11,761 bases of DNA from Candidatus Giovannonibacteria bacterium RIFCSPHIGHO2_02_43_16 (GCA_001778545.1 MFHJ01000008.1:1-11761), one strand, 5' to 3'; numbered from the stretch's first letter, positions 1 to 6,027 are shown. Notes: generated by a model from the sequence alone, not told the origin. A program made the numbers and translations.

Positions 1-166
1 TCTGCAAAATGTCGCAGTCGCTCGTCCATTTTTCGGTATAGGGTATTTTAAGAAAGTTAAGAGCCAGAATCTGGTTTCTGTAAGAAGAAAGGAGGCCGGT
101 TCCTATTTTTTTAAAAAGAATCCCGCCTAGAAAATGGTAAAACTCAAGATATAAGCAAATTTTCAT
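1..166 (-). CDS. Glycosyltransferase, N-terminal part (runs off the window)
   Basis: This reading frame opens at ATG 166-164 and stays open for 55 codons to the window edge. The translation begins MKICLYLEFYHFLGG and continues with an IGTGLLSSYRNQ stretch and a WTSDCDIL stretch. That pattern resembles the first beta strand and glycine-rich loop of GT4-type (GT-B fold) glycosyltransferases found in archaea and CPR bacteria; this match is from memory. Its first 23 nt overlap the end of the preceding glycosyltransferase gene, so the two are translationally coupled members of one minus-strand operon. There is no separate ribosome binding site beyond what lies in the upstream coding sequence. The role is probably sugar transfer to a lipid or cell-surface glycan. 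The acceptor and the C-terminal donor-binding domain are outside the window. Confidence 0.75.
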   Translation of the reverse strand, partial: MKICLYLEFYHFLGGILFKKIGTGLLSSYRNQILALNFLKIPYTEKWTSDCDILQ

Positions 167-1301
167 AATTATTTTCGTGAATACGCGCGATATTTTGTCT
201 TGAATATTTGTCGGACAATTCGCGTGAAGTCGACGAATATTTTCCTAACAGCCGCCGGTCGCGAAAAAGTTCCAAGACTTTGTCCGCCATTTCCTCCGGC
301 CTATCCGGAGGAACCAAAAATCCCGAGCGCCCGTCTTCCACTATTTCAGGGAGTCCCAAAGCAGATGCCGCGACGACCGGAAGTCCGCTTGCCATCGCCT
401 CAATTATAGAAAGAGGAAAGTTTTCGCTCTTGCTCGCGGTTACAAAAACATCGCTTGCTTGAAGCGCAAGGGCGAGTTCGCGCCCGTATAAAAATCCCAT
501 AAAGCGCACTTTGTTTTCGATGCCGAGATGCTTTGCGAGAATCTCAAGCTTTTCTCGTTCCGGGCCTCCGCCTATTATAACAAAAGTGGCTTCTCGCGAC
601 TTTTCGGCGATTATGGGCATGGCGCGCATAATCACATCAATGCTTTTTTCATAGCTTACGCGGCCCATATACACTAAAACGTTTTTTGAAAAGCCAAACT
701 GCTTTTTTAATTTTTCTTTCTCTTTTTCGTCCACGGCTGGCTTGAAAAAATCCGTATCAATGTGATTCGGAACGATAATTAACGGACGGGCGACGCCAAA
801 CGATTCCAGGGTTCGAGCGAGCGAATGAGTCGGGCTTACTACAAGGTCGCACCGATTATAATATACAGCGACATATTTAGAAGAGAATTTTTTCGCCCAT
901 TCGTAATCCGCATGAATATGCCTTAGATAGTGATTGAAAAAAGTATGGTGGGTTCCAACAAGCGGGACGCCAAGGATTTTTTTGGCTAAGACCGCTTCCC
1001 ATCCGAGAGCAAAAGGCGTATGCGCGTGGATTATATCCGGCTTGAACGATTTTATTTTCGAGAGCGTCCAGCCGAGCGGCAGAGAAAAGCGCTCGCCGGG
1101 ATAGCCGAAAAACGGCATGGAAAAAATTCTCGTGAGCCCAAATTTTCCCCGAGGCGGATTTTCGTCGCTATTGCCGAAAGTAACTGTAAACACATGAACA
1201 TCGTGCCCTCTTTGGACAAGAACTTCCGCGGAATTCTTGACGAGATTCGCCACACCGTTCACTTTCGGCGGGAAAGTGTCGGTGAAGAATGCTATTCTCA
1301 T
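144..1301 (-). CDS. GT4 family glycosyltransferase
   Basis: A 385-aa GT-B fold glycosyltransferase of full family length. The N-terminal acceptor domain starts MRIAFFTDTFPPKVNGV, the standard GT4 opening with the PP.NGV loop. HAHTPFALG lies near residues 92-100 and GTHHT near 116-120. The donor domain begins near residue 205 with YMGRVSYEKS (phosphate-contacting Gly-Arg at 213-214 and a Lys at 219). It contains IIGGGPER near 242-249 and the EX7E motif with E293 and E301. The nearest well-known relatives are diacylglycerol glucosyltransferases and PimB-like mannosyltransferases, so a membrane glycolipid product is plausible, but the acceptor cannot be read from sequence. Its start overlaps the alpha/beta hydrolase stop by 4 nt (ATGA), and its end overlaps the next glycosyltransferase by 23 nt. 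It is cytosolic or membrane-peripheral, with no signal peptide. Confidence 0.93.
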   Translation of the reverse strand: MRIAFFTDTFPPKVNGVANLVKNSAEVLVQRGHDVHVFTVTFGNSDENPPRGKFGLTRIFSMPFFGYPGERFSLPLGWTLSKIKSFKPDIIHAHTPFALGWEAVLAKKILGVPLVGTHHTFFNHYLRHIHADYEWAKKFSSKYVAVYYNRCDLVVSPTHSLARTLESFGVARPLIIVPNHIDTDFFKPAVDEKEKEKLKKQFGFSKNVLVYMGRVSYEKSIDVIMRAMPIIAEKSREATFVIIGGGPEREKLEILAKHLGIENKVRFMGFLYGRELALALQASDVFVTASKSENFPLSIIEAMASGLPVVAASALGLPEIVEDGRSGFLVPPDRPEEMADKVLELFRDRRLLGKYSSTSRELSDKYSRQNIARIHENNYENLLIS

Positions 1302-2113
1302 AGGGTTTCCAAAAAATTTATGATGATGCCTGCGAGCTCTTCCTGCGATTGCGACGCGATGAAATGACTGGGGTGTTTTGAAACGACGACTTTCGCGCTT
1401 TGCATGGCGCGAGCCATATCTTCCGCTTCCGCCATCGACAAAATCGGGTCGGATTTCGCGCGAACGATCAGCGTCGGAGCGATAATGTTGCCGATCGTTT
1501 TGCCGAAATCAAATTTCGCCGTTTCGGCAAGCATCCAGAAATTCACAGAAATCGGCATAGTGTTAAGCCCGATCCAGGTCGAATGCCAATAGCCGGCGGG
1601 AGACGCGTGGTCATACTTATAATAATGCTCTCGCTTCTGCCAGCGCAAAAGCGCCGCGAGCATGAGTAAAATCCGATGGGCTATGGGAGTTAAAAATCCT
1701 AAATTTTTATACGAAAGTGGGTTTACGTAATTCGCGCTCACAATGATAAGTCCCGCGACATGAGACAAATGTTTAATGGAATAATCCACGGCGATGCCTC
1801 CGCCGAACGAATACCCAACAAGGATAAATTTTTCGAGTTTTTCGTTTTTGGCGATAAGTTCGAGGTCATTGGAAAATCTTTCGAGGCGGTAGCGCGATTT
1901 TTCTTTTGTTCTATCCGATTCGCCGTGCCCGCGGATATCCGGCGCGACCGCGTTATATTCGCCTGCCGCGAGGCGTTCCATTATATTCAACCATGTCGTG
2001 TGGTTTGCGGATAGCCCATGCAAAAAAATAACAGTCGGGCGCCCGGAGACATGCGCGGTTTTGAAATAACAAATTTTTCCCGCACTACTCTCGATTGTTT
2101 TTTTCTCAATCAT
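1298..2113 (-). CDS. Alpha/beta hydrolase
   Basis: A 271-aa alpha/beta-hydrolase of normal length. The oxyanion-hole strand ends in FLHGLS (residues 30-35). The nucleophile elbow is GYSFGG with Ser102. The likely acid is Asp222 in AKSDPI, and the catalytic His is His250 in HPSHF, giving a complete Ser-Asp-His triad in family order. The region around residues 140-195 is a hydrophobic, aromatic-rich helical cap that would cover the active site. Substrate is unknown; lipase/esterase or haloperoxidase-like labels would all be guesses. No signal peptide is visible. The gene sits between a DedA-like membrane protein (8-nt overlap with its 3' end) and a glycosyltransferase (4-nt overlap), so it is co-transcribed and probably acts on a lipid or glycolipid intermediate; that last point is inference from context. 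Confidence 0.92.
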   Translation of the reverse strand: MIEKKTIESSAGKICYFKTAHVSGRPTVIFLHGLSANHTTWLNIMERLAAGEYNAVAPDIRGHGESDRTKEKSRYRLERFSNDLELIAKNEKLEKFILVGYSFGGGIAVDYSIKHLSHVAGLIIVSANYVNPLSYKNLGFLTPIAHRILLMLAALLRWQKREHYYKYDHASPAGYWHSTWIGLNTMPISVNFWMLAETAKFDFGKTIGNIIAPTLIVRAKSDPILSMAEAEDMARAMQSAKVVVSKHPSHFIASQSQEELAGIIINFLETL

Positions 2114-2702
2114 CTTTTTCCAGCAATTCTTCTTGTTTCGTCTTGCGATAAATGAAATAAACTGCCACTATAAGAATGCCGATGACGCTCGCGGTAATCC
2201 CAACCGTCCGCCGAATTATATCCGCCTGATGCAGAGCTTCGCCGAAATAAAAACCGACTAAAATTAAAATAAATGATTTAAAAATAGTTGCCGCAACGTT
2301 GTAAGTGGCGTATGTGGAAAGCTTCATCCGGGTCATGCCGGAGATGGTCTGGATGGTTGAGCTTAGCGGATCCGCGATTTTTCCGAAGATAAGCATCTTT
2401 CCGCCGTGGTTATCGAAATGTTTTTCAAGCGCCGTTATCCTGTCTGGAGTAATCCCGACATAGTGCCCATATTTTTTTACGAAGCGCTCCCTGCCAAAGC
2501 GTCCAAGCGTGTAATACCCGGCGTCGCTCGCGAGATCTCCGGCAACCGCTACTATATAGGCTGTCCAAAAATCAAAAAGCCCCAGCGATGAAAGATATCC
2601 CGCGATAAGCGTAGAGATAGGGCCCTCAACAGCAACAACCGCGAATAAGGCCGCGTACTTATAAAGCAACAGCCATCCAAGAATTTGCCCAACCGAAAAC
2701 AT
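2106..2702 (-). CDS. DedA/VTT-domain membrane protein
   Basis: A 198-aa integral membrane protein of the DedA (SNARE-associated/VTT) family, close to the usual 190-220 aa. Family signs are the re-entrant VEGPISTLIAGYL segment (residues 25-37) with the conserved acidic residue and Pro, the GDLASDAGYYTLGRFGRE segment (55-72), and the GKIADPLSSTIQTISGM segment (107-123). The last is usually written with an Arg-Pro-hosting loop, and here has Asp-Pro instead. A final TM segment lies near 167-185, followed by a charged tail. DedA-family proteins are linked to scrambling or flipping of lipid carriers such as undecaprenyl phosphate and phosphatidylethanolamine. As the first gene of an operon with glycosyltransferases, it may supply a lipid carrier or acceptor. 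A -10 box (TATACT, 2710-2715) is only 7 nt before the ATG and there is no Shine-Dalgarno sequence, so translation is probably leaderless. Confidence 0.9.
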   Translation of the reverse strand: MFSVGQILGWLLLYKYAALFAVVAVEGPISTLIAGYLSSLGLFDFWTAYIVAVAGDLASDAGYYTLGRFGRERFVKKYGHYVGITPDRITALEKHFDNHGGKMLIFGKIADPLSSTIQTISGMTRMKLSTYATYNVAATIFKSFILILVGFYFGEALHQADIIRRTVGITASVIGILIVAVYFIYRKTKQEELLEKDD

Positions 2703-2709
2703 CGCCCCT

Positions 2710-2715
2710 AGTATA
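2710..2715 (-). promoter_or_regulatory. -10 box of the DedA-glycosyltransferase operon
   Basis: TATACT on the minus strand lies 7 nt before the ATG at 2702. The predicted transcription start falls on or next to the start codon, which predicts a leaderless mRNA. The -35 region is weak (TTCAAA-like at 2733-2738, spacing 17). Confidence 0.5.
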
Positions 2716-2749
2716 GCCCGAAAACTTTATTTTTTGAAGAAAATCTAGA

Positions 2750-2878
2750 TTATTTATTGATTTGTCTCCAGAGCCAGACGCCGAGGAGGATCAGGTCAAC
2801 CGTAATCACGATCCACGTGATTACGGCGAAAAATCCCCCATCGCCCATCATGCCCCAGCCACCGCTGTATCGCATCAT
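2750..2878 (-). CDS. 42-aa single-pass membrane miniprotein
   Basis: A small frame with start ATG at 2878 (a second Met follows) and stop TAA at 2750-2752. The translation begins with a Gly/Met-rich soluble head, MMRYSGGWGMMGDGG. One hydrophobic helix follows at about residues 16-37 (FFAVITWIVITVDLILLGVW), and the tail is WRQINK. The WGMMGDGG head plus one TM resembles a recurring class of tiny envelope proteins in Gram-positive and CPR genomes, some of which carry a C-terminal SHOCT tail; this one has none. It is supported by a perfect TATAAT 7 nt upstream, which predicts leaderless translation, and by the membrane-protein composition. Function is unknown. It lies between the terminator of the 62-aa orphan and the promoter of the DedA operon. 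Confidence 0.7.
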   Translation of the reverse strand: MMRYSGGWGMMGDGGFFAVITWIVITVDLILLGVWLWRQINK

Positions 2879-2885
2879 ATGTTTA

Positions 2886-2891
2886 ATTATA
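2886..2891 (-). promoter_or_regulatory. TATAAT -10 box of the 42-aa membrane protein
   Basis: A perfect TATAAT on the minus strand, preceded by GGTG, ends 7 nt before the ATG at 2878. No clear -35 is seen because the upstream DNA is the terminator hairpin of the neighbouring gene. The spacing implies a leaderless transcript. Confidence 0.6.
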
Positions 2892-2895
2892 CACC

Positions 2896-2939
2896 AAAAA
2901 CGATTCGAGGCGGGTGGAAACTAGTTTCCGCCCGCCTCG
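2896..2939 (-). terminator. Hairpin terminator of the 62-aa orphan gene
   Basis: Stem 2906-2920 pairs with 2925-2939: 15 positions with a single T/C difference, a G-U wobble on one RNA strand. The loop is CTAG. On the minus strand a short run of five T (2900-2896) follows after a 5-nt gap. It sits 12 nt past the stop codon at 2952. Confidence 0.7.
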
Positions 2940-2951
2940 GCTGTTGGCTTC

Positions 2952-3140
2952 CTAGCCGATGCTTCCTAACGCCGTGGCCAGCTTAAACTCCCGACGTTTT
3001 TCCGCGCACGCCCTAATGAGCTTCTCCCGCTCATGCTCCGGAAGGAGCATAGTAAAATCAATCATTTTTGCTAGCTGCTCCTCCGTTGAAAACGTCAGAA
3101 CTAAAGCACGCAACGCCTCAAATTGAGCGCCATCCAACAT
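2952..3140 (-). CDS. 62-aa hypothetical protein
   Basis: I do not recognise this family. The start is set at ATG 3140 because a GAGGGGGG ribosome-binding stretch (about 3147-3154) lies 6 nt upstream. The frame is open further, to 3185, but that extension covers the promoter and the binding site. The 62-aa product begins MLDGAQFEALRALV and is mostly predicted helix, with a LLPEHEREKLIRACAEKRRE segment in the middle that looks amphipathic and charged. No signal peptide or TM segment is visible. The gene has its own promoter (shared 34-bp repeat at 3167-3200), a strong Shine-Dalgarno sequence and its own hairpin terminator, so it is a self-contained unit. The promoter repeat is nearly identical to that of the neighbouring Tat/vWA gene, suggesting joint expression. 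Confidence 0.7.
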   Translation of the reverse strand: MLDGAQFEALRALVLTFSTEEQLAKMIDFTMLLPEHEREKLIRACAEKRREFKLATALGSIG

Positions 3141-3166
3141 AAATTTCCCCCCTCTCTTTTCTTTTT

Positions 3167-3200
3167 CAAAACAAAAATAGTACACCCGCGCTATTTAATC
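3167..3200 (-). promoter_or_regulatory. Promoter repeat copy A (upstream of the 62-aa gene)
   Basis: A 34-nt stretch that matches 3938-3971 at 32 of 34 positions. On the minus strand it reads GATTAAATAGCGCGGGTG followed by a -10-like TACTATTTT. It contains an interrupted inverted repeat, AAATAG/CTATTT. It lies 27-60 nt upstream of the start at 3140, the right place for a promoter with an operator-like palindrome. Confidence 0.55.
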
Positions 3201-3212
3201 AAATCCCGGTTT

Positions 3213-3911
3213 TCAGATCAATTTCAATTCTTTCACTATCTTTCGCTTGATCGCGGGGATATATCTCTTCCAGCTTGATATCTGCTCGATGAACCCCTTA
3301 GGCGTTAGAAGATTCTTCGAGAGGATCTCCACTCCCTCCTTGTCGACCCCGATGGCGAGAACGTTTATCTCCGTCTTCATCTCGCGATTGAGCTTATCTT
3401 TGAGCTTTCGACAAAGATCAGTAAGCAGGGGATTAATCTCCTGATCTGTTGAGATGTCTATGATGCGCCGCTTCGCCGAGAGCGGGACCGACTCCGCGTA
3501 AACCAACGGCGTAAAATGGTCTGTTTTGCCCGAATGGGAACTGTAGTCCGGCACTTTTCTGCGGATGGCTTCTGAAAGCCTGGATATGTCTTCCAGAGTT
3601 TCCATGCGGCCTTGAAAAATCGGGACAATTTCATTCACGCTCCCGGCCCAAAGTATAACGCGGACGAATGTCCTCTGGGAGATGAGCATCTTCTGTATCC
3701 CGTCATCCTGAAGTGCGGCAAGATGCCCGTCTCTCTGTGTCAAATAGTTCTGCGTCGCGCGGGGGTAAAATTGATGGTACATGCTATCCGACCAATCCAG
3801 GAATAAGAACAATTCTATTCCCGGGACAGTTTGCGAAAACGATATGTTAAACGGCAGGCATAATCCGGCAGCCGAAGCGATTCCTCCGGTCACAAATTCC
3901 CTCCGGTTCAT
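3213..3911 (-). CDS. Tat-signal vWA-like protein (DUF1194-like)
   Basis: A 232-aa protein with a twin-arginine export signal: NRREFVTGG (residues 2-10) followed by an Ala/Gly/Leu-rich hydrophobic core to about residue 26. The mature part is a von Willebrand A-like domain. It carries a MIDAS-type D39-W-S41-D-S43, the DGHLAALQD segment (61-69), RVILWAGSV (84-92), RRIIDISTD (148-156) and a C-terminal IPAIKRKIVKELK helix. This layout matches DUF1194, whose members are exported vWA-like proteins of unknown role, mostly described from Proteobacteria. An AAAGGAGGTGA ribosome binding site (3915-3925) fixes the start. The product is expected outside the cytoplasmic membrane and may bind a divalent metal ion and a partner protein. 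A Tat substrate is unusual for a CPR genome. The family call is confident to moderate; the function is unknown. Confidence 0.75.
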   Translation of the reverse strand: MNRREFVTGGIASAAGLCLPFNISFSQTVPGIELFLFLDWSDSMYHQFYPRATQNYLTQRDGHLAALQDDGIQKMLISQRTFVRVILWAGSVNEIVPIFQGRMETLEDISRLSEAIRRKVPDYSSHSGKTDHFTPLVYAESVPLSAKRRIIDISTDQEINPLLTDLCRKLKDKLNREMKTEINVLAIGVDKEGVEILSKNLLTPKGFIEQISSWKRYIPAIKRKIVKELKLI

Positions 3912-3937
3912 TAGTCACCTCCTTTAAGAAAACGTTT

Positions 3938-3971
3938 CAAAACTAAAATAGCACACCCGCGCTATTTAATC
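3938..3971 (-). promoter_or_regulatory. Promoter repeat copy B (upstream of the Tat/vWA gene)
   Basis: Differs from 3167-3200 at two positions. On the minus strand GATTAAATAGCGCGGGTG is followed by TGCTATTTT, an extended -10 of the TGnTATnnT type. The inverted repeat AAATAGC/GCTATTT is perfect here over 7 bp. The predicted RNA start is near 3938, giving a leader of about 27 nt that contains the Shine-Dalgarno sequence. Confidence 0.6.
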
Positions 3972-3983
3972 CAGAGCTTATGT

Positions 3984-4012
3984 TTGACATATTACTAACT
4001 TAATAATATGAT
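3984..4012 (+). promoter_or_regulatory. Sigma70-type promoter of the 172-aa gene
   Basis: TTGACA (3984-3989), a 17-nt spacer and TATGAT (4007-4012). This near-consensus promoter is divergent from copy B. The predicted RNA start is near 4019, giving a leader of about 20 nt with AAGGAGG at 4029-4035. Confidence 0.8.
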
Positions 4013-4039
4013 TTCTTAAAATTTGTTCAAGGAGGCAAG

Positions 4040-4558
4040 ATGACAAAATACCTTAAAATGTTATTGGAAAAGATCGAGCGGACGGATGTGGTTTCAAACA
4101 AAGGACCGGAAGACAAAATCAAAGAAGGAGAAGTGCCGGAATTCGTTCTCGAAGACGACGAATTCAGAAAAATTTACGCCGTCTTAACGCAATCCGGGAG
4201 GAATATCCAAAAGGCGGTGTCGGATGCGGGCAGCGTACTTCTCGACTGCATCAAGCGTGGTGCCAATCCCGACAATGACAAGATCGTTGCCGAAACAAAG
4301 GAGGAACTCTACGGATTGGCGTCTATCCACACTTCTCTGCGCTCTTACTTTTGGGATTCGCTCAAATACGAATTCCCACAGCTTCTCGGCAAAACTTGCG
4401 GAATCCGCGAAAACTGGCAAATCGTGTCAAAGGGCGAAAATCAACAGCATAATCGCGGTTCCGCTTCGGTCATCATAGAGATCCCGAAAGATCTCGTAGA
4501 AAGCCTTATGAGCGATTTTCCGGGTCTTTTCTCTGCAAAAAAGCCCACATTTCATTAA
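4040..4558 (+). CDS. 172-aa hypothetical protein
   Basis: I do not recognise the family. The 172-aa product is soluble and rich in Lys, Glu and Asp at the N terminus (residues 1-45). It then has predicted helical segments around 45-75 and 80-110, including TKEELYGLASIHTSLRSYFW. The C-terminal region has a short strand-like ASVIIEIP followed by KDLVESLMSDFPGLF. There is no signal peptide, TM segment or obvious catalytic motif. The start is fixed by AAGGAGG at 4029-4035 and by the near-consensus promoter at 3984-4012; a strong terminator follows at 4598. It is divergently transcribed from the Tat/vWA gene, so the two could share control through the 128-nt intergenic region. It belongs to the class with a strong Shine-Dalgarno sequence and a strong terminator. 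Confidence 0.78.
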   Translation: MTKYLKMLLEKIERTDVVSNKGPEDKIKEGEVPEFVLEDDEFRKIYAVLTQSGRNIQKAVSDAGSVLLDCIKRGANPDNDKIVAETKEELYGLASIHTSLRSYFWDSLKYEFPQLLGKTCGIRENWQIVSKGENQQHNRGSASVIIEIPKDLVESLMSDFPGLFSAKKPTFH

Positions 4559-4597
4559 TTGCCAAAAGGAGGCATTTACGTGGGCAGAATTTTTAAT

Positions 4598-4632
4598 AAG
4601 CCCTTCCGCTCATCGGAAGGGCTTGGTTTTTA
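4598..4632 (+). terminator. Rho-independent terminator of the 172-aa gene
   Basis: An 11-bp perfect GC-rich stem: AAGCCCTTCCG (4598-4608) pairs with CGGAAGGGCTT (4614-4624). The loop is CTCAT, followed by GGTTTTTA. Confidence 0.92.
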
Positions 4633-4719
4633 TGCGTGTGATCACTTTGCTGCAAATGCTTCAATTTCGTTTTTATAAGTTTTGATTTTAACTAATGCCA
4701 TACAATTATCTTACCTTAA

Positions 4720-4983
4720 CTATTTCCCTTTTAGCCACCACTTTTTAATAAATGGCAAAGTCTGTGTGGATAGGAAAAATCCTGCGGCGGGAACAAGAGC
4801 ACCCCAAAAATAATTTTCTGCGCCGATGAAATACAAAAGAAACGCCGCGACAATATATGTAATAAAAGTAATCGGCAATATCCTAAAATAACTTGTCTCC
4901 CAGGCTTTATCCTCCTCCACTCGCAGATTTCTTTCCCTTATCTTCGCGATATCTTTTTTAATTTTTTCGAGTTCTTCGTTCAT
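4720..4983 (-). CDS. Coiled-coil plus two-TM small membrane protein
   Basis: An 87-aa protein starting MNEELEKIKKDIAKIRERN. The N-terminal 30 residues form a charged amphipathic helix, probably coiled coil. The hinge VEEDKAWETSYFR is followed by two TM segments (about 35-53 and 59-77) and a basic end, KKWWLKGK. Similar short proteins with the same charged helix, WETS hinge and two helices occur across CPR bacteria and DPANN archaea; this is from memory and the role is unknown. The frame extends upstream to 5031, but that extension overlaps the end of the pseudogene and has an unrelated basic/Leu sequence, so I prefer the start at 4983. There is no Shine-Dalgarno sequence. A TATAAG box at 5018-5023 would give a leader of about 28 nt. 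No hairpin terminator follows. Confidence 0.75.
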   Translation of the reverse strand: MNEELEKIKKDIAKIRERNLRVEEDKAWETSYFRILPITFITYIVAAFLLYFIGAENYFWGALVPAAGFFLSTQTLPFIKKWWLKGK

Positions 4984-5011
4984 TTTTAATAAAGTTTTTG
5001 AAAGAGGAAGA

Positions 5012-5250
5012 TTATTTCTTATACATCTCAAAATACGGCAATTTATCTAAACCTGTATAGCAAAACATCCAATAGTTGGCGCGACGCGCTTTTTTCGAAA
5101 GCTGATACTTTATAAACATCCGGAACACTGCACATCGTAAAGCGGGTACCCCGTTGGCAACAATATCAACTTGCGACCACAATTAGGACGCGGAGCTTTT
5201 TTGGTAACTTCTCTTTCGCCTAAATCTCCGTGAATCTTGTTATTCGCCAT
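5012..5250 (-). pseudogene. DpnI-like restriction endonuclease remnant
   Basis: Two frames together give the two ends of a DpnI-like protein. The first (5250-5110, 46 aa) begins MANNKIHGDLGEREV and carries a zinc-ribbon-like PNCG...CSGC arrangement. It then stops at TAA 5110-5112. The second frame (readable from 5119 to the stop at 5012) gives a C-terminal-like LSKKARRANY segment and GLDKLPYFEMYKK. DpnI has the same order of parts: YCPNCG, a second CxxC, the ExK catalytic core, then LSPTARRA. Here the catalytic core between the zinc ribbon and the ARRA segment is missing, the frame shifts at the junction (about 5108-5119), and the first zinc ligand is Arg instead of Cys. All three point to an inactivated gene. 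Its promoter still looks intact. Confidence 0.65.
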
Positions 5251-5256
5251 AACAAA

Positions 5257-5285
5257 ATTAGATCACAGGGGATCACGGAAATCAA
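5257..5285 (-). promoter_or_regulatory. Promoter of the DpnI-like remnant
   Basis: On the minus strand: TTGATT (5280-5285), a 17-nt spacer and TCTAAT (5257-5262), ending 6 nt before the ATG at 5250. This predicts a leaderless transcript. The -35 overlaps the edge of hairpin element copy 1. Confidence 0.55.
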
Positions 5286-5311
5286 ATCCCACATTTCCGG
5301 GAGGATTTCAA
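5284..5311 (+). repeat. Hairpin element copy 1 (CACATTTCC loop)
   Basis: AAATCC (5284-5289) pairs with GGATTT (5303-5308) around CACATTTCCGGGA, followed by CAA. It is one of five copies in 3.2 kb, all reading in this direction. It lies between the pseudogene promoter and the terminator of the 178-aa gene. Confidence 0.8.
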
Positions 5312-5346
5312 GAAAACAAAAAGGGCTCCGTTCCTCACGAAGCCCT
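5311..5346 (-). terminator. Terminator of the 178-aa gene
   Basis: On the minus strand AGGGCT (5346-5341), one A/C mismatch and CGT (5339-5337) pair with ACG (5331-5329) and AGCCCT (5327-5322). A T-rich run TTTTGTTTTCTT follows. It lies 41 nt past the stop at 5388. Confidence 0.8.
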
Positions 5347-5387
5347 ATCAATGTGCAGATTCCTGCGCCTTCTCCTTTCTTTGTTGT

Positions 5388-5924
5388 TCAATGAATCGTC
5401 TTGGTGTACTCGGGATCAGGTTTGCCGTCTTTATAGCAGCGGAGGTCGGTGCTTGCCAAACTTTCCCTCATCTTCACCGGAAGATGCGACGCGCCTACCG
5501 CCAGTTTAAAGAAACCTTGGTCCATGAATTTACTAAGAAACGGCTCCGCATAGCGCTCTTCCGTTGTTGCAAAAGCGCCCATTATAAGCCGGATCTCTTC
5601 CGCGCGAAACTGCTTTTCCAATTGCCTTAACGGCGGGTGGACCTGCATCAGAAACTCCAGTTCAACATTCAGAGCCAAGGTTACGCTTATCACGCGTGTA
5701 TGCGTATTGGTATTGCTATTGATAAACGCGGTTGGCATGCCTCCTATTTCTTTCATCCTGCTCGCGATCAAAAGCGCTCCCGGCGCGTGCGTTGTTGGAT
5801 AAACGATATCGAGAGTCGGGCAAAACTCTGACTCCCCAAGATTGCTTACACCGCAAATGACGTGCTTTGCCTCTCCAAGATAAAAAGCGACTAGTTCTTC
5901 TCCCCTCCAGACAAAACTAAACAT
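5388..5924 (-). CDS. 178-aa hypothetical protein
   Basis: I do not recognise the family. The 178-aa product appears soluble: no signal peptide and no TM segment. The N-terminal half looks beta-rich (FVWRGEELVAFYLGEAKHVICGVS at the start, then segments around 38-90 such as RVISVTLALNVELEFLMQV). A predicted helix follows (100-120, LEKQFRAEEIRLIMGAFAT), and the end is polar and basic. Four Cys residues or fewer, with no metal-binding spacing. An AAAAAAGGAGGT binding site (5932-5943) 7 nt before ATG 5924 fixes the start; the terminator is at 5311-5346. The gene lies alone between hairpin elements 1 and 2 and is divergent from the protease gene. With element 2 only 28 nt upstream of the start, the element could be in its 5' leader. 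Confidence 0.75.
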   Translation of the reverse strand: MFSFVWRGEELVAFYLGEAKHVICGVSNLGESEFCPTLDIVYPTTHAPGALLIASRMKEIGGMPTAFINSNTNTHTRVISVTLALNVELEFLMQVHPPLRQLEKQFRAEEIRLIMGAFATTEERYAEPFLSKFMDQGFFKLAVGASHLPVKMRESLASTDLRCYKDGKPDPEYTKTIH

Positions 5925-5952
5925 TGCTAATACCTCCTTTTTTCAATTTTCC

Positions 5953-5983
5953 AAATCCTCGCACATTTCCGGGAGGATTTCAA
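5953..5983 (+). repeat. Hairpin element copy 2
   Basis: An 8-bp perfect stem: AAATCCTC (5953-5960) pairs with GAGGATTT (5973-5980) around loop GCACATTTCCGG, followed by CAA. It lies between two divergent genes, 28 nt from the start of the 178-aa gene and 44 nt from the protease start. Confidence 0.85.
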
Positions 5984-6027
5984 TTGCGTAACGAATATTA
6001 TAGAGTGTAGAAAAAGGAGGGATTTAT

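Noticed and set aside
1020..2014. Plus-strand frames opposite the glycosyltransferase and hydrolase
   Set aside because: Antisense shadows of clear genes, with no homology-like pattern.
2762..2986. 74-aa plus-strand frame
   Set aside because: It is antisense to the better-supported 42-aa membrane protein and to the terminator hairpin.
2952..3185. Longer start for the 62-aa gene
   Set aside because: The extra 15 codons cover the promoter and ribosome-binding site.
4541..4556. Sixth copy of the hairpin element
   Set aside because: CCCACATTTC occurs but lies in the last codons of the 172-aa gene with no stem and no trailing GGATTTCAA.
4580..4678. GTG-start 32-aa frame after AAAAGGAGG
   Set aside because: The spacing to the Shine-Dalgarno-like site is good, but the frame runs through the terminator hairpin and its T-run and has no recognisable sequence.
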